This document shows, in pieces, positions 4,632-7,117 of a DNA stretch of 7,117 nt; within the stretch, counting starts at the first letter, position 1; each line of letters starts with the position of its first letter. The notes under the pieces are model-generated. The model worked only from the letters and a program-made list of their open reading frames with translations. It was not told where the DNA came from and searched no databases. A program made the translations under genes and the position numbers. Source of the DNA: Thermogutta sp. (GTDB lineage: Bacteria; Planctomycetota; Planctomycetia; Pirellulales; Thermoguttaceae); contig JAAZNR010000668.1 in the NCBI GenBank assembly GCA_012798155.1, forward strand, positions 1 to 7,117, read 5' to 3'.

Positions 4632-5885
4632 TCAGGCCAGGTAGCGAAAGGACACGACGGCCCGGCCCCACGAACCCGCATAGCCCGGCAGGCCGCCGGG
4701 GCGCGAGCCGAGCTTCCGCACCGCGGTGGTCGCCCACTTGGGCGAGCGCCGGCAATGACTGATGACGGCGGGATGGGCGGCCGTGATGGTGACGCGGCGT
4801 CCCCCGCGGGCCGTCCAGTCCGCCACGGCATCCAGGAATGCCCCGCCGATGCCCATCCCCTGATACTCCGGTAAGACCACCAATCGGCTGATGCGTCGCA
4901 CGCCGGCGCGGCCCGGCATGGGGGCCGTCGCGCAGAATCCCGCCGCTTCACCCTCCCAAACGGCCAGGTAGCACCGCGCGGCAACCGGCAGCGAGCCGCT
5001 CAAATAGTGATGACGCCGATAGGCCCGCCAAGCCTCGCGCCGGCAAGGAACGATCTCCACGCGGATCGGCGGTCGTGGAAGGCACCTCCTGGCGAAATGC
5101 TTCGCCGCCATGTCGAGGACCCAGTCCGGGGCCAGCCAATCCGTCACGTCGTAATGGCAGGTCACGGCCACGAAGCGGCAGGGGAGGCGGCCTTCGCGAA
5201 TCCGCCGGGCCGTTCCCGCCGCAATCGCCCGCGCCGCCTGGCGATCCACCACGCTCGTGAATTCGTCGCACACCACCAAGGGCAAGCGGCGGTCGGCCTG
5301 AGGCGGCAACAGGGCGTGCCACGGCTCGCCCTCCGTCGCGGCGGAGTCGCCCGGCTTGGGTGCATCCATCGTCGAGGCGGAAGCCGTTTGCTCCGCCGGT
5401 CCCGCCGCCGTCCGCGACCTCCCGGCCTGGGCCGCGCCCTCCGACCGTGCCGCCGGCTCCGCGCCGCGGCGGGGGTCCAGCGCCTCCGCGAAGAGCCGCG
5501 CCAAATCGCACCTCGCCCGTTCGCCGTTGCTCAGCACGTGGTAGGGGCGGAGCCAGGCGGGCGGCGAGGCGAAGCCCACCGCCGTCAACAGCCCGGCCGC
5601 CTGTTTCAGCGGCATCCCGTCGAAGACCTCGATCACCGCGCGGTCGCGCGGCCAATCCGCCTCCGCGGCCAAGCGCTCGCCGAAGAGGCGCCGGGCCAGC
5701 GTCGATTTGCCGCTCCCCGAGGGCCCCACGATCAGCCCGATCCGCCAGTCCTCGCTCTGCGGCGGGATGTCCACGACGAACCGTTCCCGGAGTTTTTCCC
5801 CCAGGGGCACGTCGAACATGCCGGCCGCCTGTTGGACGCGAAAACTCGGCCGGACCGCCGATTCCAGCGTGATCTCGAATCGCAT
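4632..5885 (-). CDS. ABC-type ATPase fused to GNAT acetyltransferase (COG2401 type)
   Basis: This is a 417-residue two-domain protein. The N-terminal half is an ABC ATPase without membrane segments: GMFDVP (22-27), Walker [10 protein letters not shown] (54-62), a possible Q-loop at Q95, signature LSNGE (118-122), Walker B LVVCDEF (203-209) and H-loop H244. The C-terminal half is a GNAT fold: HHYLSGSLP (292-300), then [14 protein letters not shown] (334-347) with the Q-x-x-G-x-G acetyl-CoA loop. This fusion is known as COG2401; its biochemical role is not established, and the lack of a permease argues against transport. Residues about 141-200 are Ala/Gly/Ser/Pro-rich and separate signature from Walker B far more than usual. 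The ATG at 5885 has GAGGG 6 nt upstream and follows the ParB-like stop by 20 nt, implying co-expression. A longer in-frame start at 5987 would overlap parB and was rejected. Confidence 0.88.
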   Translation of the reverse strand: MRFEITLESAVRPSFRVQQAAGMFDVPLGEKLRERFVVDIPPQSEDWRIGLIVGPSGSGKSTLARRLFGERLAAEADWPRDRAVIEVFDGMPLKQAAGLLTAVGFASPPAWLRPYHVLSNGERARCDLARLFAEALDPRRGAEPAARSEGAAQAGRSRTAAGPAEQTASASTMDAPKPGDSAATEGEPWHALLPPQADRRLPLVVCDEFTSVVDRQAARAIAAGTARRIREGRLPCRFVAVTCHYDVTDWLAPDWVLDMAAKHFARRCLPRPPIRVEIVPCRREAWRAYRRHHYLSGSLPVAARCYLAVWEGEAAGFCATAPMPGRAGVRRISRLVVLPEYQGMGIGGAFLDAVADWTARGGRRVTITAAHPAVISHCRRSPKWATTAVRKLGSRPGGLPGYAGSWGRAVVSFRYLA

Positions 5886-5905
5886 CTTTCGCCCTCTTCC
5901 GCGGT

Positions 5906-6478
5906 TCACAGATTGACCAAGCGGCAGGAGAAACCCTCGCCGGTCAGCCGCTCGAACAGTTCCCGCTGCTGATCCTCGTCGCGGCACTGGACCACGATTT
6001 GAAAGACGTCGGGGAGGGGCGGCTCGCTCTCGCCGTCCGCTTCGCCCGCCGCGTCTCCGCCGCCGTTCGCCGCCGGGTCATCGCCGGCCAACTCGTCCAG
6101 CAGCGTTTGCAGGCCGGGATGGGCCGTCTCCACGTCCGACAGCAGGTCGCGGAGCACGTCCTCGTTCTTGCCGGCCAGGTTCGCCAGGGGGTCGAGCACG
6201 GCCAGCAGCTTGGCCGCCTCTTCCGCCGAAACGTCCAGCACCAAGACCGGCACCAGGGCCTCCGGCGTGGTCTCCGCCCGCAGATGGCCGTCAATCAACT
6301 CCAGCGAGCCGTCCTCCAACTCGCGGGCCAGCAGGGCGTCGGCGTAGCCGATCTCGGCCAGTACGCCGCGGAGGGCCTCTTGCTGCCGCTTGGGATGCGT
6401 CCGCCAGTTGCGGGGATTGGGCCGCAGGGACTTGGCCGGCACCCGCCGCAACTCCTTGATGCGATCACGGATGTGCAT
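5906..6478 (-). CDS. ParB-like N-terminal domain protein, phage type
   Basis: The 190-residue protein has a ParB/sulfiredoxin-type N-terminal domain: a [17 protein letters not shown] stretch (13-29) that matches the usual N-P-R-x-W/H opening, and LIDGHLRAE (61-69), the counterpart of the ParB GERR/DGHHR nucleotide-binding box. [10 protein letters not shown] (96-105) leads into a helical segment, then a Gly/Ala/Asp/Glu-rich linker (132-157). A compact C-terminal block, [13 protein letters not shown] to SCRLVNL (159-190), looks like a small separate domain. It is too short for a chromosomal-segregation ParB and lacks the central HTH, so it is better seen as one of the phage ParB-like proteins, some of which are reported as nucleases or CTP-binding. 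ATG 6478 follows GAGAGG by 6 nt. It lies 20 nt before the ABC-GNAT gene. Confidence 0.82.
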   Translation of the reverse strand: MHIRDRIKELRRVPAKSLRPNPRNWRTHPKRQQEALRGVLAEIGYADALLARELEDGSLELIDGHLRAETTPEALVPVLVLDVSAEEAAKLLAVLDPLANLAGKNEDVLRDLLSDVETAHPGLQTLLDELAGDDPAANGGGDAAGEADGESEPPLPDVFQIVVQCRDEDQQRELFERLTGEGFSCRLVNL

Positions 6479-6564
6479 GGTTCGCCTCTCACGGAGTTTT
6501 CACCGCCGGTTCACGGAACCGATGCAAAACGCGAAACTTGTGCACAACGCGCCAGCGCGAGTCC

Positions 6565-6750
6565 GGGTGGCTGGGGTCGCAGCGAAGCGAAGCCCCCAGA
6601 CGCCCGTTCACACGCCCCTTCCGCCAACGGTTCACGCCGGCGCCTCACGTTACTGGTGCGTCGGGGTGGCTGGGGTCGCAGCGAAGCGCAGCCCCCAGAC
6701 GGCCGCTCACACGCCTCTTCCGCCAACGGTTCACGCCGGCGGCTCATGCC
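6565..6750 (+). repeat. Tandem 99-bp direct repeat (inverted repeat plus half hairpin)
   Basis: GGGTGGCTGGGGTCGCAGCG starts at 6565 and again at 6664, 99 bp apart. Each unit holds a CTGGGG/CCCCAG pair (6571-6576/6594-6599 and 6670-6675/6693-6698), then TTCCGCCAACGGTTCACGCC. In both, the TCAC loop equivalent lies 61 nt after the CTGGGG arm. The left hairpin arm (CCAACGGT) no longer pairs fully with the right (GCCGGCGG). Confidence 0.8.
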
Positions 6751-6781
6751 TGGCGTTTATGCTTGCTTCGCGACGCTGCCA

Positions 6782-6801
6782 CCACCAGCTTACGCTGGTG
6801 G
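6782..6801 (-). repeat. GNRA-loop hairpin repeat with compensatory changes
   Basis: CCACCAGC (6782-6789) pairs perfectly with GCTGGTGG (6794-6801). The loop on the gene strand is GTAA, again a GNRA tetraloop. Relative to the copy at 341-360, two G-C pairs have become A-T pairs with both partners changed, so the stem stays fully paired. Confidence 0.8.
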
Positions 6802-6840
6802 CTCACATGTTAGCGCAATGACGTTTCGGCGTGTTTCCAC

Positions 6841-6860
6841 CCAACGGCTTACGCCGGCGG
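6841..6860 (-). repeat. Hairpin repeat copy carrying a stop codon
   Basis: The right arm GCCGGCGG (6853-6860) is standard. The left arm CCAACGGC (6841-6848) keeps four inner and two outer pairs with two mismatches. The minus-strand loop GTAA includes the TAA that ends the membrane-protein gene, and the arm encodes its final EPPA. Confidence 0.7.
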
Positions 6861-7117
6861 CTCATCCAGCGCCGACGAAAACGTCGTCTCGGCCAGGGGG
6901 CAGGCGACGGCTCGGCAAACCGTCCGATCTTGCACCGAGCCGGCCTCGCGGCCGCTTCGCCCCTCCCACCGCGCCTCCAGCGATTCCAGCTTGCGGCGCA
7001 AGTCCTGAAGCGTGCTGAGGACCACGGCCAGCCGGGCATGGACCGTCATCAGCCAGGGCAATAGCAGCATAAGCCAGGTGGAAAACAGCCCCAGAATCAG
7101 GCCCCATCCGGTACTCG
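6849..7117 (-). CDS. Small membrane protein, 5' end beyond the window
   Basis: This frame is open from the right edge of the window to TAA at 6851-6849, giving 89 complete codons. Reading from the edge, the first residues form a hydrophobic run, WGLILGLFSTWLMLLLPWLM, a clear transmembrane helix. It is followed by a basic, heptad-like segment, LQDLRRKLESLEARWE, suggesting a short coiled coil, then a low-complexity tail. An ATG exists at 7070, but it splits the hydrophobic helix and has no ribosome-binding site, so the true start is probably upstream, outside the window. The last residues, DEPPA, and the stop come from a hairpin repeat. Its order before the ParB-like and packaging genes would allow a holin-type or other phage membrane protein, but I do not recognise the family. 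The two competing frames lack a hydrophobic segment and were not chosen. Confidence 0.55.
   Translation of the reverse strand, partial: STGWGLILGLFSTWLMLLLPWLMTVHARLAVVLSTLQDLRRKLESLEARWEGRSGREAGSVQDRTVCRAVACPLAETTFSSALDEPPA

Larger units (their letters stand above)
6479..6848. other. Repeat-filled intergenic region upstream of the ParB-like gene
   Basis: These 370 nt have no credible gene. They hold a perfect 10-bp palindrome TTGTGCACAA (6538-6547), two direct copies of a 99-bp unit (6565-6663 and 6664-6750), the spacer CGTTTATGCTTGC (6754-6766) and hairpin repeats at 6782-6801 and 6841-6860. The ParB-like gene has AGAGG before its start, but no convincing promoter is visible. Confidence 0.75.

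Noticed and set aside
4525..4755. N-terminal extension of the small terminase to an ATG at 4755
   Set aside because: It would overlap the end of the ABC-GNAT gene and adds an R/P/G-rich stretch unlike the rest. The ATG at 4524 gives a normal small-terminase N-terminus.
5886..5987. N-terminal extension of the ABC-GNAT gene to an ATG at 5987
   Set aside because: It lies inside the ParB-like gene, and the added residues are basic and low in complexity. The ATG at 5885 has a good ribosome-binding site and starts at the family-like MRFEIT sequence.
6538..6547. TTGTGCACAA palindrome as an operator for the ParB-like gene
   Set aside because: It is a single 10-bp palindrome with no second copy nearby and no recognised regulator or promoter. 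It is kept only as a note in the intergenic description.
6862..7107. Competing minus-strand frames at the right edge
   Set aside because: They lack a hydrophobic or otherwise recognisable segment. The frame ending at 6849 runs through the edge and encodes a clear transmembrane helix.

Overview
The window is a high-GC bacterial segment in which every credible gene lies on the minus strand. It carries a tailed-phage DNA-packaging and head module. In transcription order (right to left) the genes are: the 3' part of a small membrane protein (runs off the right edge to 6849), a ParB-like protein (6478-5906), an ABC ATPase fused to a GNAT acetyltransferase of the COG2401 type (5885-4632), a small-terminase-like HTH protein (4524-3997), the terminase large subunit (3763-2192) and the portal protein (1734-409). 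A further gene starts at the left edge, with its ATG at 3-1 behind a near-consensus Shine-Dalgarno. The order TerS, TerL, portal is the usual siphovirus-type head module. A prophage, a prophage remnant or a domesticated, gene-transfer-agent-like cluster all fit; no integrase, attachment site or capsid gene is visible to decide.

The host cannot be named from this DNA. Very high GC, shadow ORFs in all frames and dense intergenic repeats suggest a Planctomycetota-like genome, but that is inference. Four spaces hold the repeats: 4-408, 1735-2191, 3764-3996 and 6479-6848. By contrast, the ParB/COG2401 junction (20 nt) and the COG2401/TerS junction (107 nt) hold none. The repeats are: (a) a GC-rich hairpin with a GNRA-type loop (GTGA or GTAA) on the gene strand; (b) a 'GGGTGGCTGGGGTCG...CCCCAG' inverted repeat; (c) a 17-nt 'GTARCCGTTCACGCCCC' element; (d) 9-nt period 'ACGCRGAGR' arrays; (e) seven exact-length 23-bp tandem units.

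Points most worth a second look: the hairpin family shows compensatory base changes and supplies the stop codon, inside its loop, for two unrelated genes that therefore both end in -EPPA. A roughly 140-bp composite of hairpins and inverted repeat recurs with nearly identical internal spacing at both ends of the window. The ribosome-binding leader of terL is duplicated on either side of a repeat cassette. The ABC-GNAT protein has an extra stretch of about 60 residues between its ABC signature and Walker B, and is tightly coupled to the ParB-like gene inside a packaging module. The role of that ParB/ABC-GNAT pair is unknown; DNA modification or DNA handling during packaging is a hypothesis only.
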